Assembly: GCA_026706845.1 (NCBI GenBank)
Contig: JAPOXY010000189.1
Location: 1-37,707 of the forward strand
Source: Gemmatimonadota bacterium
GTDB taxonomy: Bacteria > Latescibacterota > UBA2968
Direction: 5' to 3'
DNA length: 37,707 bases
Below are positions 23,561-31,567 of this stretch, one piece after another. Made by a program: the position numbers and the translations under genes. The notes beneath the pieces are model-generated. The model was not told the origin of the DNA. It did not search any database and saw only the letters and a program-made list of their open reading frames with translations. Positions within the stretch are counted from its first letter, which is position 1; every line of letters begins with the position of its first letter.

Positions 23561-25057
23561 ATGCAACGAGTTCCAAATTTTTTTTTGCAAAATTTATGTA
23601 ATATCTGGATCGCGCTTGTGTTTGGGTTTTTATCTGGTGCATGTGGTGGTGGAAATGAGACAGCAAAATTAGATGTAACGGCGTTGGATGGCGGGAAAAT
23701 AAGCTGGCGGACATGGAGCCAAAGAGATTCTGCCCGAATCATCGGGCGCCCCATCTTATTATTTTTTTATACACAGCGATCGGTTTGGTGCCGCGATCTG
23801 GCAGCGAGATGTTTTGAAAATTCAGAAATTGCGCGGGCTATTGCGCGTTACACGCTGCCGATATGGGTTGATGCTGATCAACGACCCGACTTGTTTGAGC
23901 ATTTTGGTCTGGGCGGGGTTCCATCTCTCTCTTTTTTAACGCCCGATGAACGCTGGATAACGGGTAGCACCTATCTCGACCCCGATGATATGATAGATCT
24001 GTTGCGGTGGGTGCAAATTTTGTACGATAATCCCGATAGGCTCGTCAGGCTCGAGGAGCAGCGGGCAGAGTTGAAGCGGCGAGCGGAACTCGAAAAAAAG
24101 AAAGATCCGCGCCCTCGTATCGAACCCAGTACAGCGCTTTTGCACCGCGTGCGCGATAGTTTGAAATCGGTAGTAAAAAGCGGTTTTGATCCAGGGATCG
24201 AAGGTCTTCTCGCGCTTGCAGAAGTGGGTATTGATTCGCCTTTGGTCAATTTTGCACATAGCGCGCGGCGCGATACAGATGGCGTTTATGTGTTGGGGGT
24301 ATTAACGCATCGCGGGCCTGTGATTGATGCGGAAAAACACATGGCGGTCAATGCTCAATTATTGCGGGCGTTTGCACGGGTAAATTTGTCTCGCAATCTG
24401 GCCGATGCGGTGCTGGAACAGTTTGCTGTATCTGGCGATGTTTTGTTGGGAGCCGGGCTGGCTGGCTTTCGAGATCAGGCTGGAAATGTATTGCGGGATA
24501 CAGAGATTTATTCGGGCTGGAATGCGCTGGCAGTTTCGGGTTTGTGCGCGGCGTTTATCGAGACTCGAGAAACGCGTTTTTTAGATGCTGGGCGGCGAAT
24601 TTTTGAAGCGGTTAAGACGCGATTTGTACAGGAAGATAGCCTGTTTGCCCACGCGCGATCTTTGAGTGCTCCCCATTTTTTGGTGGATCAGGTTTTAATC
24701 ATCCGCGCGGCCCTCGATTTGTACGAGGTGCAGAAACGCGAGGCCGATTTGTTATTTGCGCGGGCGCATGCAGATCGGGTGATGACGACTTTTGCCGATT
24801 CTTCGGGTGCTTTGAGAGACCGAATGCCCGAGGCCGATGTCGCGCTATTGCCCGCTATTGATCGGTGGTTGCCTTCGGGAAATGGCGTAGCAGCGCAGGT
24901 TTTTATGCGGCTTTTTGTACATACGCAGATGCCGCGCTATCGAGATCGGGCCAAAGCGATTTTGACCGCTCTGATTGGGCCCAATATAGATCGCATCGGA
25001 TATGCCGGCGCACTGAATCGCGCATTGGTTTTATTTGTGCGAGAAAGCGAAAACTAA
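23561..25057 (+). CDS. Lipoprotein with SPATA20/YyaL-like thioredoxin fold and helical C-terminal domain
   Basis: A 498-residue protein. The N-terminal hydrophobic segment ends in the lipobox LSGAC (Cys28), so it is probably a lipoprotein. Residues ~63-145 have a thioredoxin fold like DUF255: RPILLFFYTQRSVWC, a strand LPIWVDADQRPDLF, and the cis-proline loop GGVPSLSFL (P121). DUF255 proteins normally have CHWCH; here only Cys77 in VWC remains, so disulfide chemistry is unlikely. A charged helical linker (about 155-185) leads to a C-terminal region with repeated helix pairs (GWNALAVSGLCAAF, FLDAGRRIFEAV) resembling the six-hairpin part of these proteins. ATG 23561 is preferred over ATG 23522 as it gives a standard signal. 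Function is unknown. Confidence 0.74.
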   Translation: MQRVPNFFLQNLCNIWIALVFGFLSGACGGGNETAKLDVTALDGGKISWRTWSQRDSARIIGRPILLFFYTQRSVWCRDLAARCFENSEIARAIARYTLPIWVDADQRPDLFEHFGLGGVPSLSFLTPDERWITGSTYLDPDDMIDLLRWVQILYDNPDRLVRLEEQRAELKRRAELEKKKDPRPRIEPSTALLHRVRDSLKSVVKSGFDPGIEGLLALAEVGIDSPLVNFAHSARRDTDGVYVLGVLTHRGPVIDAEKHMAVNAQLLRAFARVNLSRNLADAVLEQFAVSGDVLLGAGLAGFRDQAGNVLRDTEIYSGWNALAVSGLCAAFIETRETRFLDAGRRIFEAVKTRFVQEDSLFAHARSLSAPHFLVDQVLIIRAALDLYEVQKREADLLFARAHADRVMTTFADSSGALRDRMPEADVALLPAIDRWLPSGNGVAAQVFMRLFVHTQMPRYRDRAKAILTALIGPNIDRIGYAGALNRALVLFVRESEN

Positions 25058-25953
25058 TGGCTAATAATCGGTTGCTCATTATCGGCGCATCGGGCTTTTT
25101 GGGGCAGGCGCTTTGCGATGCATCCTGCGATGATTGGGAGCGGGCACCTGCGTCGCGCAGCGGTCAAAAAGGTCATCTCGTCGTGGATTTGACGCGGCCC
25201 GATTTGGTACACGAGGTGGTGGCACAGGTGCGCCCCCAGTGGGTGATCAATTCTGCAGCTATGACGAGCGTTGATGTATGTGAGCGAAATCCCGCGCTTG
25301 CGCGTGCGATACACGTCGATGGAACGCGCAATCTGGTTCAAGCGTGTGAACGGGTTGGATGTGGTCTGGTGAACTTATCGACCAATTATGTGTTTGATGG
25401 AGAGAAAGGGCCTTATGGCGAGGGCGATGAAGCACATCCGGTGAATGCGTATGGACAGACCAAGTTGGAAAGCGAAGTTATTTTGCTGAATGCACTTTGT
25501 CCCGGCATTGTGGTGCGAACGGCGGTATTGTACGGTTTTCGCCCGTCTTGTCGGTCCAATTTTGTGACCTGGGCCATTTCATCGCTGGCAAGACGCGAGG
25601 CGATTCGCGTGGTGATAGACGAGTGGGCAAATCCTACTTTTGTCGATGAACTCGCCGCATTTATTTTAAAACTGTGCCGCACTGACTTCCGCGGCGTGGT
25701 GCATTTTGGTGGGGTGGATTTTTTGACGCGCTTTGAAATGGTCGAGCGGATATGTGCTGTGATGGGGCTTGACTTGTCGCTGGTGTCTTCCATAACGTCC
25801 GCAGAATTTGGGCAACTTGCACAGCGCCCGTTGCGAGCGGGGTTGACAACCACACTTGCCAGAGCATTATGTGATATTGTACCTGCCTCTTTTGAGTATA
25901 ATTTGAGGCAATTAAAGGGCGTTTTTCACAAGATCGCTAATACCTATGTCTGA
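25057..25953 (+). CDS. RmlD-like dTDP-4-dehydrorhamnose reductase family protein
   Basis: A 298-residue extended SDR protein. The Rossmann loop is GASGFLG (10-16), then NSAAMTSVDVCE (65-76), the strand STNYVFDG (108-115), and the catalytic YGQTK (Y132, K136). This follows RmlD (dTDP-L-rhamnose synthesis, last step) and related NDP-sugar reductases; the annotation to dTDP-rhamnose itself is not certain, because the other rml genes are absent here. The start overlaps the preceding stop by one base (TAATG), and its end overlaps the next gene by 8 bases, indicating translational coupling with a glycosyltransferase. Confidence 0.84.
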   Translation: MANNRLLIIGASGFLGQALCDASCDDWERAPASRSGQKGHLVVDLTRPDLVHEVVAQVRPQWVINSAAMTSVDVCERNPALARAIHVDGTRNLVQACERVGCGLVNLSTNYVFDGEKGPYGEGDEAHPVNAYGQTKLESEVILLNALCPGIVVRTAVLYGFRPSCRSNFVTWAISSLARREAIRVVIDEWANPTFVDELAAFILKLCRTDFRGVVHFGGVDFLTRFEMVERICAVMGLDLSLVSSITSAEFGQLAQRPLRAGLTTTLARALCDIVPASFEYNLRQLKGVFHKIANTYV

Positions 25954-26665
25954 TAATACACTCCGCATTTCTCTGATTACACCCACTTACAACGAGCGCG
26001 AGAACATTTCTTTGTTGGTAGAAGAAATATTCGACGTTCTGAAAGACTATCCCGACATTGATCTCGAGTTAATAGTGGTCGATGACAATTCGCCCGATGG
26101 CACGGGAGAGGTGGCCGAATCACTTGTGGATCGCTATCCGGTACAGGTGGTTCACCGCGCCGGAAAATTGGGATTGGGCAGTGCCGTGATGGCCGGGTTT
26201 GAGCGGGCAGAGCGGGATCTCTTAGGGGTGATGGATGCCGATTTGAGCCACGATCCCATTGTTTTGCCTCAACTCATTTACGGGTTGCGGAATCACGATC
26301 TGGCTATTGGTAGCCGATTTGATTCGGAGAGTCACGTCGAACAATGGGCCTGGTATCGCAGGACTATTTCCCAATTGGGAGTATTTCTCGCGCGGCAATT
26401 AACCGGTGTGCAAGACCCACTATCGGGCTATTTTTTCTTACATCGGCGCGTTATTAAAGACCTGGTATTGACTTCGCCGGGGTATAAAATTTTGCTGGAG
26501 ATTCTGGTTAAGGGACATTATAAATCTTTTATTGAAGCGCCCTTTGTGTTTCGCAACCGGCAATACAGCAGTAGTAAGTTGAACTGGACTGAGTACTATT
26601 TGTTTCTCAAGCAATTGTTGACATTCTATATTTTTTCAAAAAAGAGCAACGCCGATAATAAATAA
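25946..26665 (+). CDS. Polyprenol-phosphate mannosyltransferase-like glycosyltransferase (GT2, DPM1-like)
   Basis: A 239-residue GT-A fold enzyme. The nucleotide-binding strand is ITPTYNERENI (11-21), followed by VVDDNSPDGT (44-53) and the metal-binding DADLSHDP (97-104). AIGSRF and QDPLSGYFFL match the dolichol/polyprenol-phosphate mannose synthase group. The C-terminus keeps the family's RNRQYSSSKLNW block and lacks extra membrane helices, giving the short soluble form of DPM1. It would transfer a sugar from an NDP or GDP donor to a polyprenyl phosphate for later use in the envelope. It overlaps the RmlD-like gene. Confidence 0.89.
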   Translation: MSDNTLRISLITPTYNERENISLLVEEIFDVLKDYPDIDLELIVVDDNSPDGTGEVAESLVDRYPVQVVHRAGKLGLGSAVMAGFERAERDLLGVMDADLSHDPIVLPQLIYGLRNHDLAIGSRFDSESHVEQWAWYRRTISQLGVFLARQLTGVQDPLSGYFFLHRRVIKDLVLTSPGYKILLEILVKGHYKSFIEAPFVFRNRQYSSSKLNWTEYYLFLKQLLTFYIFSKKSNADNK

Positions 26666-26680
26666 TTCTTGTATTTTGGC

Positions 26681-26709
26681 TTGACATAGGAACAATTGGC
26701 TTTTATGTT
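26681..26709 (+). promoter_or_regulatory. Sigma-70-type promoter for the FtsX/ABC pair
   Basis: TTGACA (26681-26686) is a perfect -35 match, separated by 17 bases from TATGTT (26704-26709) as -10. It lies 43 bases before the permease start. No terminator is visible between the glycosyltransferase stop and this promoter, so some readthrough is possible. Confidence 0.6.
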
Positions 26710-26751
26710 GAGCATTGATTTGTGCATTTTCTTTTGAAACTGGAGGCGTTT

Positions 26752-27423
26752 ATGGCCGTGCAGCACGAACTCAATACCCAGATATCTCTTCCGCTTTCCA
26801 AAGCGGTGGAGATCAGTTTTAATAGCGTTAAGATTCGATTTGGCCGGTCTTTGATTACGGTGAGTGGTATTGTGCTTGCTATCGCTTTTTTGATGTCGAT
26901 TTGGGCGGGCAATTCCATTATTGACGGTTTGATGGCTGCCAGCGATCCCAAGATCAACTTGATCTTGCAACAAAAGGGTGTTGAAATTGATCCCGATAGT
27001 GCCGCCGCAATGCAGCAGCGGTCGAAGGATGCATGGCTGGTGGTGTTGTCACTGCTCGTGTGTTTGGTGGGTATTGCCAATGCCATGCTGATGTCTGTTA
27101 CCGAGCGGTTTCGCGAGATTGGTACCATGAAGTGTATGGGTGCATTGGACGGATTTATTATTAAACTGTTTATTCTCGAATCGACGTTTATGGGTACAGC
27201 AGGCACGATTATTGGCGTGATCATTGGGTTTTTGCTGACTGCATTGCTCAATATGTCGAGTTTTGGCACGGTGATTTTCGATCATCTTCCCCTGACTCAG
27301 ATTCTTGAAGATGGTGGTAAGGCTATTGTTATTGGTTCTGTTTTGTCGCTGATTGGCGGTATTTTGCCGGCCTATCGCGCTGCCAAGATGGAGCCGGTCG
27401 ATGCGATGTCGTTGGAAGTCTAA
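26752..27423 (+). CDS. FtsX-family ABC permease, minimal form
   Basis: A 223-residue membrane protein with four predicted hydrophobic segments (about 33-52, 94-114, 135-165, 190-206). The second carries the FtsX-family signature GIANAMLMSVTERFREIGTMKCMGA, and the end reads LPAYRAAKMEPVDAMS as in MacB/LolCDE-type permeases. The loop between segments 1 and 2 is only ~41 residues, whereas MacB and LolC/E carry large periplasmic domains there. ATG 26752 has GGAGG upstream and is preferred over an upstream in-frame ATG. It is followed 20 bases later by its ATPase, so the two form one ABC transporter or mechanotransmission module. Cargo is unknown. Confidence 0.87.
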   Translation: MAVQHELNTQISLPLSKAVEISFNSVKIRFGRSLITVSGIVLAIAFLMSIWAGNSIIDGLMAASDPKINLILQQKGVEIDPDSAAAMQQRSKDAWLVVLSLLVCLVGIANAMLMSVTERFREIGTMKCMGALDGFIIKLFILESTFMGTAGTIIGVIIGFLLTALLNMSSFGTVIFDHLPLTQILEDGGKAIVIGSVLSLIGGILPAYRAAKMEPVDAMSLEV

Positions 27424-27443
27424 ATCTGATTGTGAGGTGCTTT

Positions 27444-28214
27444 ATGGCTGCTGAAGAAAAAATAGAGACAAATGGAGAGGCCGAAGAAGCAACGGTTGTA
27501 CGCACGCAAGATGTGAAGAAGGTGTACATAATGGGCGATGAGCAGATTCACGCACTCAAAGGTGTGGATCTGGAAGTGACACAGGGCGAATATCTGTCCA
27601 TCATGGGACCTTCTGGTTCGGGAAAGAGTACCCTGTTTAATATGGTGGGGGGATTGGACAAGCCGACCGAGGGCAAGGTTTATATCGACGATGTAGATGT
27701 CGCCCAACTCGACGCTTATGAACTCGCGTGGTTGCGCTGTCGAAAGATCGGTTATATTTTTCAATCTTATAATTTGATTCCGGTGATGACAGCGCTTGAG
27801 AATGTGACCCTGCCGATGGTGTTTGCCGGCCTGACGAGCGACGAGGCGCGCGACAAGGGCGTGGAATTGTTGACACAGGTGGGTCTGGGCGAGCGCGTGA
27901 TGCACAAACCTTTTGAGCTTTCAGGTGGGCAGCAACAGCGCGTGGCTGTTGCGCGGGCCTTTGCCAACGACCCTGCGATCATTCTGGCTGACGAGCCTAC
28001 TGGAAATCTCGATTTGAATACGGGGCGGGAGATTATTGAACTGTTGCGCCAGATGAACGAGGAGTCGGGCGTGACTGTGATTTCAGCGACGCACGATCAC
28101 AAGATGCTGTCGGTATCCGACCGCGTGGTGTGGGTGCGCGATGGCCGCGTAGATCGCATTATTGACCGCGATGAATTGAAAATTGAGGTGGGCACGATTG
28201 ACGGTCATGAATAA
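27444..28214 (+). CDS. ABC transporter ATP-binding protein (MacB/LolD type)
   Basis: A 256-residue ATPase. Walker A is GPSGSGKST (55-63), the signature is LSGGQQQR, Walker B is IILADEPTGNLD, and the H-loop histidine is in ATHDHK. The first ~20 residues are an extra acidic stretch (EEKIETNGEAEE) not common in LolD-type proteins. ATG 27444 is preferred to GTG 27432 because it is better spaced from GAGG. It pairs with the permease just upstream. This ATPase is closely similar in motif layout to the orphan ATPase at 7147 but differs in sequence, so they probably serve different permeases. Confidence 0.91.
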   Translation: MAAEEKIETNGEAEEATVVRTQDVKKVYIMGDEQIHALKGVDLEVTQGEYLSIMGPSGSGKSTLFNMVGGLDKPTEGKVYIDDVDVAQLDAYELAWLRCRKIGYIFQSYNLIPVMTALENVTLPMVFAGLTSDEARDKGVELLTQVGLGERVMHKPFELSGGQQQRVAVARAFANDPAIILADEPTGNLDLNTGREIIELLRQMNEESGVTVISATHDHKMLSVSDRVVWVRDGRVDRIIDRDELKIEVGTIDGHE

Positions 28215-28223
28215 ACTTCTCTC

Positions 28224-28251
28224 TTGACACTGTTTTAGAATTTGTTATTTT
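28224..28251 (+). promoter_or_regulatory. Sigma-70-type promoter of the trp operon
   Basis: TTGACA (28224-28229) and TATTTT (28246-28251) are 16 bases apart. The predicted transcript would begin near 28258, 37 bases before the leader peptide start. The promoter lies just after the ABC ATPase stop and before a leader with an attenuator. Confidence 0.65.
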
Positions 28252-28294
28252 TGGCGCGTCCGATATTTAAGAGTTATTTAAGGAATTTGGTGTG

Positions 28295-28399
28295 ATGAAC
28301 GCTTTTGCAACCTGCTTCTGGTATTTTTGGCGTCGATTTGACGGCCGATATTATTATTATCGCCGCCCGTCCAAGAGTGTGGTTTGTCCTGCGTTTTAA
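28295..28399 (+). CDS. trpL: trp operon leader peptide (34 aa) with Trp and Tyr codon clusters
   Basis: An ATG with AAGGA 10 bases upstream opens a 34-codon frame. Residues 8-12 are FWYFW, and residues 19-22 are four consecutive tyrosines. Four Phe, two Trp and five Tyr codons fall in the first 22 positions. Such a clustering just after a promoter and before an intrinsic terminator and trpE is the classical attenuator arrangement. The Trp codons lie at 28319-28321 and 28328-28330, and the Tyr run at 28349-28360. The Tyr run sits in a hairpin formed by GGC-c-GATA (28343-28350) and TATCGCC (28358-28364), so a ribosome stalled there would disturb it. Sequence rather than expression data supports translation. 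Confidence 0.74.
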   Translation: MNAFATCFWYFWRRFDGRYYYYRRPSKSVVCPAF

Positions 28400-28425
28400 A
28401 TGTGATGTAAGTGAATAAAAGTACG

Positions 28426-28464
28426 AGGTCGTGGGCAAACTGCTCACGACCTTTTTTATTTTTT
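28426..28464 (+). terminator. trp attenuator terminator
   Basis: A 12-bp stem (28426-28437 with 28441-28452) containing G-U wobble has a 3-base loop AAC. Six Ts follow (28452-28457), then ATTTTTT. It ends 14 bases before trpE. GGGC at 28433-28436 could alternatively pair with GCCC at 28365-28368 in the leader, a possible antiterminator contact. Confidence 0.85.
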
Positions 28465-28477
28465 CAAGGATTTTCCA

Positions 28478-29953
28478 GTGATTCAACCCGATCTCAAAAC
28501 TGTCGAGAAGTTGAGCAAAGGCTGTGGTCTCGTTCCCATTTCAAGAGAAATTCTCGCGGATACAGAGACGCCCGTTTCGGCCTATTTGAAAATTCGCGCA
28601 AAGTCATCGCATGCGTTTTTGTTTGAAAGCGTGGTGGGCGGCGAGCAGATTGGGCGGTATTCGTTTTTGGGCGTGGATCCGTTTTTGGTTTTTCGTTCGC
28701 GCGGAACAAAAATTTCGGTTGAATATGCGACGACGGGTGAGCTTCGACTATTTAATGGGGAGCCTATTGAGGTATTGCGGGGGTTGTTAAGAAAATATCA
28801 TTCGCAACATATGGAGGGGTTTCCTCGATTTACAGGCGGTGCTGTGGGCTATGTGAGTTACGATGCCGTGCGTTTGATTGAGCGCATTCCCGAGACGGTT
28901 GAAGACGATCTCGATCTTGACGATATATTTTTTTCCTTTTACGATTCGGTGCTGGCGTTTGACAATGTGACGCACAAAGTGCATGTGATGGCCAATGTGC
29001 ATACAGAGGGCGATATAGAGGCGAATTACGAGGATGCAGTCAAACGGATCGATACACTTATTGAGGTACTGGCGCAACCGGTGGATGCGTCTCTGAAACC
29101 GGGCATGAGTTCGTGTGTCGTGACTTCAAATACGAGCAAAGAAGCGTATATGGATGTGGTGGCGCGTTGCAGGGAATACATTGTGGCAGGTGATATTTTC
29201 CAGGTGGTGCCTTCGCAGCGCTTTGCAATGGATGTGACGGTGGATGCACTGGATATTTATCGGGCGTTGCGGACGGTGAATCCGTCGCCTTATATGTTTC
29301 ACGTCGATTTGAAAGATCATCAACTCGTGGGCGCGTCGCCCGAGTTGCTCGTCAGGGTAGAGGACGGGGTGGTGCAGGTGCGACCTATTGCGGGTACGCG
29401 GTGGCGCGGTAAAACAGAGGCGGAGGATCAGGTGCTGGCACAGGAGTTGCTGGCAGATAAAAAAGAATGCGCCGAGCATATTATGCTGGTGGATTTGGGA
29501 CGCAATGATGTGGGGCGCGTCTCAAGGTTTGATACGGTGCGCGTGACCGAGCAGATGACGATTGAACGGTATTCGCATGTGATGCATATCGTTTCGAATG
29601 TGCGCGGCGAATTGCACGAGGGTGTCGATGCGCTGGACGCGCTTTTTGCCTGTTATCCGGCTGGTACGGTGTCGGGCGCGCCAAAAATTCGAGCGATGGA
29701 GATTATCGACGAGATGGAGCCAACGCGCCGCGGGCCTTATGCCGGTGCGGTGGGTTATATCGATTTTGCGGGCAATATGGATACGTGTATTGCCATTCGC
29801 ACGCTGGTGATTAAGGATGGCAAAGCGTATGTGCAGGCAGGAGGTGGCGTGGTGTTCGATTCCGAGCCGGAATACGAATATCAGGAGACCGTGAACAAAG
29901 CTCGGGCACTGTTTCGGGCAGTAGAGATGGCTGAAGGGGGAGAGTTGTTGTGA
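28478..29953 (+). CDS. trpE: Anthranilate synthase component I
   Basis: A 491-residue chorismate-utilising enzyme that makes anthranilate from chorismate, using ammonia from TrpG. The N-terminal FLFES (47-51) corresponds to the LLES feedback site for tryptophan. The catalytic domain has [58 protein letters not shown], and the C-terminal [18 protein letters not shown], matching TrpE and PabB. The operon and TrpG partner favour TrpE. The start is GTG 28478, 7 bases after AAGGA. It lies directly downstream of the attenuator. Confidence 0.93.
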   Translation: MIQPDLKTVEKLSKGCGLVPISREILADTETPVSAYLKIRAKSSHAFLFESVVGGEQIGRYSFLGVDPFLVFRSRGTKISVEYATTGELRLFNGEPIEVLRGLLRKYHSQHMEGFPRFTGGAVGYVSYDAVRLIERIPETVEDDLDLDDIFFSFYDSVLAFDNVTHKVHVMANVHTEGDIEANYEDAVKRIDTLIEVLAQPVDASLKPGMSSCVVTSNTSKEAYMDVVARCREYIVAGDIFQVVPSQRFAMDVTVDALDIYRALRTVNPSPYMFHVDLKDHQLVGASPELLVRVEDGVVQVRPIAGTRWRGKTEAEDQVLAQELLADKKECAEHIMLVDLGRNDVGRVSRFDTVRVTEQMTIERYSHVMHIVSNVRGELHEGVDALDALFACYPAGTVSGAPKIRAMEIIDEMEPTRRGPYAGAVGYIDFAGNMDTCIAIRTLVIKDGKAYVQAGGGVVFDSEPEYEYQETVNKARALFRAVEMAEGGELL

Positions 29954-30513
29954 TTCTCGTCATTGATAACTACGATTCTTTTACTTATAACCTCGTTCAA
30001 TATCTCGGGGAACTGGGTGCGGATCTGGTGGTGCATCGCAATGATCAGATCTCACTTGAAGATATTGCGGATATCGCACCCGAGAAGATCGTTATTTCTC
30101 CCGGTCCCTGCACGCCGAATGAAGCGGGGATTTCCGTGGCTTTGGTACAGCATTTTGCGGGGGAAATTCCGATTTTAGGGGTTTGTCTGGGGCATCAGTC
30201 CATTGGGCAGGCGTTTGGTGGAAAAATTGTGGGCGCGCCGACAATTATGCACGGGAAGGTGTCGGAGATTCATCATACGGGGAAGTCTATTTTTCAGGGA
30301 TTACCCGAGCCGTTTATTGCCACGCGCTACCATTCGCTGGTGGTCGAGCGAGAGAGTTTGCCCGATTGTTTGGAAATTACGGCAGAGACCGATGATGACG
30401 TGATTATGGGCTTGCGCCATCGAGATATGGCGGTGGATGGCGTGCAGTTTCACCCAGAATCGATTTTGACGGGTGAAGGCAAGAATTTGCTGCAAAATTT
30501 TCTCGATGCGTGA
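29950..30513 (+). CDS. trpG: Anthranilate synthase component II (class I glutamine amidotransferase)
   Basis: A 187-residue class I amidotransferase that supplies ammonia to TrpE. It has the N-terminal [11 protein letters not shown], the oxyanion region [12 protein letters not shown] (49-60), the catalytic cysteine C79 in GVCLGHQ, and the His168/Glu170 pair in VQFHPES. Length is typical of stand-alone TrpG or PabA. The start GTG overlaps the trpE stop by 4 bases (GTGA), giving coupled synthesis of the two subunits. It may also serve p-aminobenzoate synthesis. Confidence 0.93.
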   Translation: MILVIDNYDSFTYNLVQYLGELGADLVVHRNDQISLEDIADIAPEKIVISPGPCTPNEAGISVALVQHFAGEIPILGVCLGHQSIGQAFGGKIVGAPTIMHGKVSEIHHTGKSIFQGLPEPFIATRYHSLVVERESLPDCLEITAETDDDVIMGLRHRDMAVDGVQFHPESILTGEGKNLLQNFLDA

Positions 30514-30535
30514 TTTGTTAGCTGAGGAGATGAGT

Positions 30536-31549
30536 ATGAACATACAAGAGGCGATTGCAAAAGCGATTGAAGGTGCGGATTTGAGCCGGGGTGAGATGAC
30601 GGATGCGATGGATCAGATTATGTCGGGCGAGGCGACGGATGCGCAGATCGGCGCGTTTTTAATTGCGCTGCGCGTGAAGGGCGAGAGTGTCGATGAGATT
30701 GCCGGGGCCGCGTCTGTGATGCGCGAGAAGGCAACGCCTATTGCGACAAAGCACGATGTGATTGTCGATACCTGTGGCACGGGGGGCGATCATTCAGGCA
30801 CGTTTAATATTTCGACAACGGCGGCATTTGTCGCTGCGGGAGCGGGTTTGTGTGTGGCCAAACACGGCAATCGCGCGGCGACGAGTCAGTGTGGTAGCGC
30901 GGATGTGCTGGGTGCATTGGGTGTGAATATTGAGGCATCGCCCGAGACGGTGAGCAGGTGTCTGGACGATGTGGGGATTGGGTTTTTGTTTGCTATTTCG
31001 TTACATGGGGCGATGAAATACGCGATTGGACCGCGTCGGGAAATTGGTGCGCGGACAATTTTCAATGCGCTGGGACCGCTGAGCAATCCAGCGGGTGCAA
31101 CGCGGCAGGTGGTCGGTGTGTACAGCGCGGCATTGACCGAGACACTTGCAGGTGTTTTGGGGACTCTGGGATCGGAGCGGGCGTTTGTGGTTCACGGTTC
31201 GGATGGTTTAGATGAGATGACCTTGACGGGTCCGACGAGGGTGAGTGAATTGAAGAATGGATCGGTTTCGACGTATGACGTATCACCTGGGGACTTTGGG
31301 CTGATGCAGGCTCCAGCCGATGCGCTAAAAGGTGGAGATGCCGATTATAATGCGGAGATTACGCGGTCGATTCTGAATGGTGAAGAAGGTCCTCGGCGAG
31401 ATATTGTGTTGTTGAATGCGGCGGCGGCAATTGTGGCGGGCGATAAGGCGCGTGATCTCAATGAAGGCGTGCAGGTCGCGGCTGAAGTGATTGATTCGGG
31501 TAAGGCGTTGGAGAAGTTGGAGGGTCTGGTCGCGGCGAGTCGGGAATGA
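30536..31549 (+). CDS. trpD: Anthranilate phosphoribosyltransferase
   Basis: A 337-residue enzyme that transfers ribose-5-phosphate from PRPP to anthranilate. Seen are the PRPP-binding DTCGTGGDHSGTFNIST (78-94), KHGNRAATSQCGSAD (109-123) and the later ALGPLSNPAG, all diagnostic of TrpD. ATG 30536 is chosen because GAGGAG lies 6 bases upstream; ATG 30530 would abut it directly. It follows trpG by 22 bases. Length is normal. Confidence 0.93.
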   Translation: MNIQEAIAKAIEGADLSRGEMTDAMDQIMSGEATDAQIGAFLIALRVKGESVDEIAGAASVMREKATPIATKHDVIVDTCGTGGDHSGTFNISTTAAFVAAGAGLCVAKHGNRAATSQCGSADVLGALGVNIEASPETVSRCLDDVGIGFLFAISLHGAMKYAIGPRREIGARTIFNALGPLSNPAGATRQVVGVYSAALTETLAGVLGTLGSERAFVVHGSDGLDEMTLTGPTRVSELKNGSVSTYDVSPGDFGLMQAPADALKGGDADYNAEITRSILNGEEGPRRDIVLLNAAAAIVAGDKARDLNEGVQVAAEVIDSGKALEKLEGLVAASRE

Positions 31550-31567
31550 TTCTGGAGGTGAAGTAAA

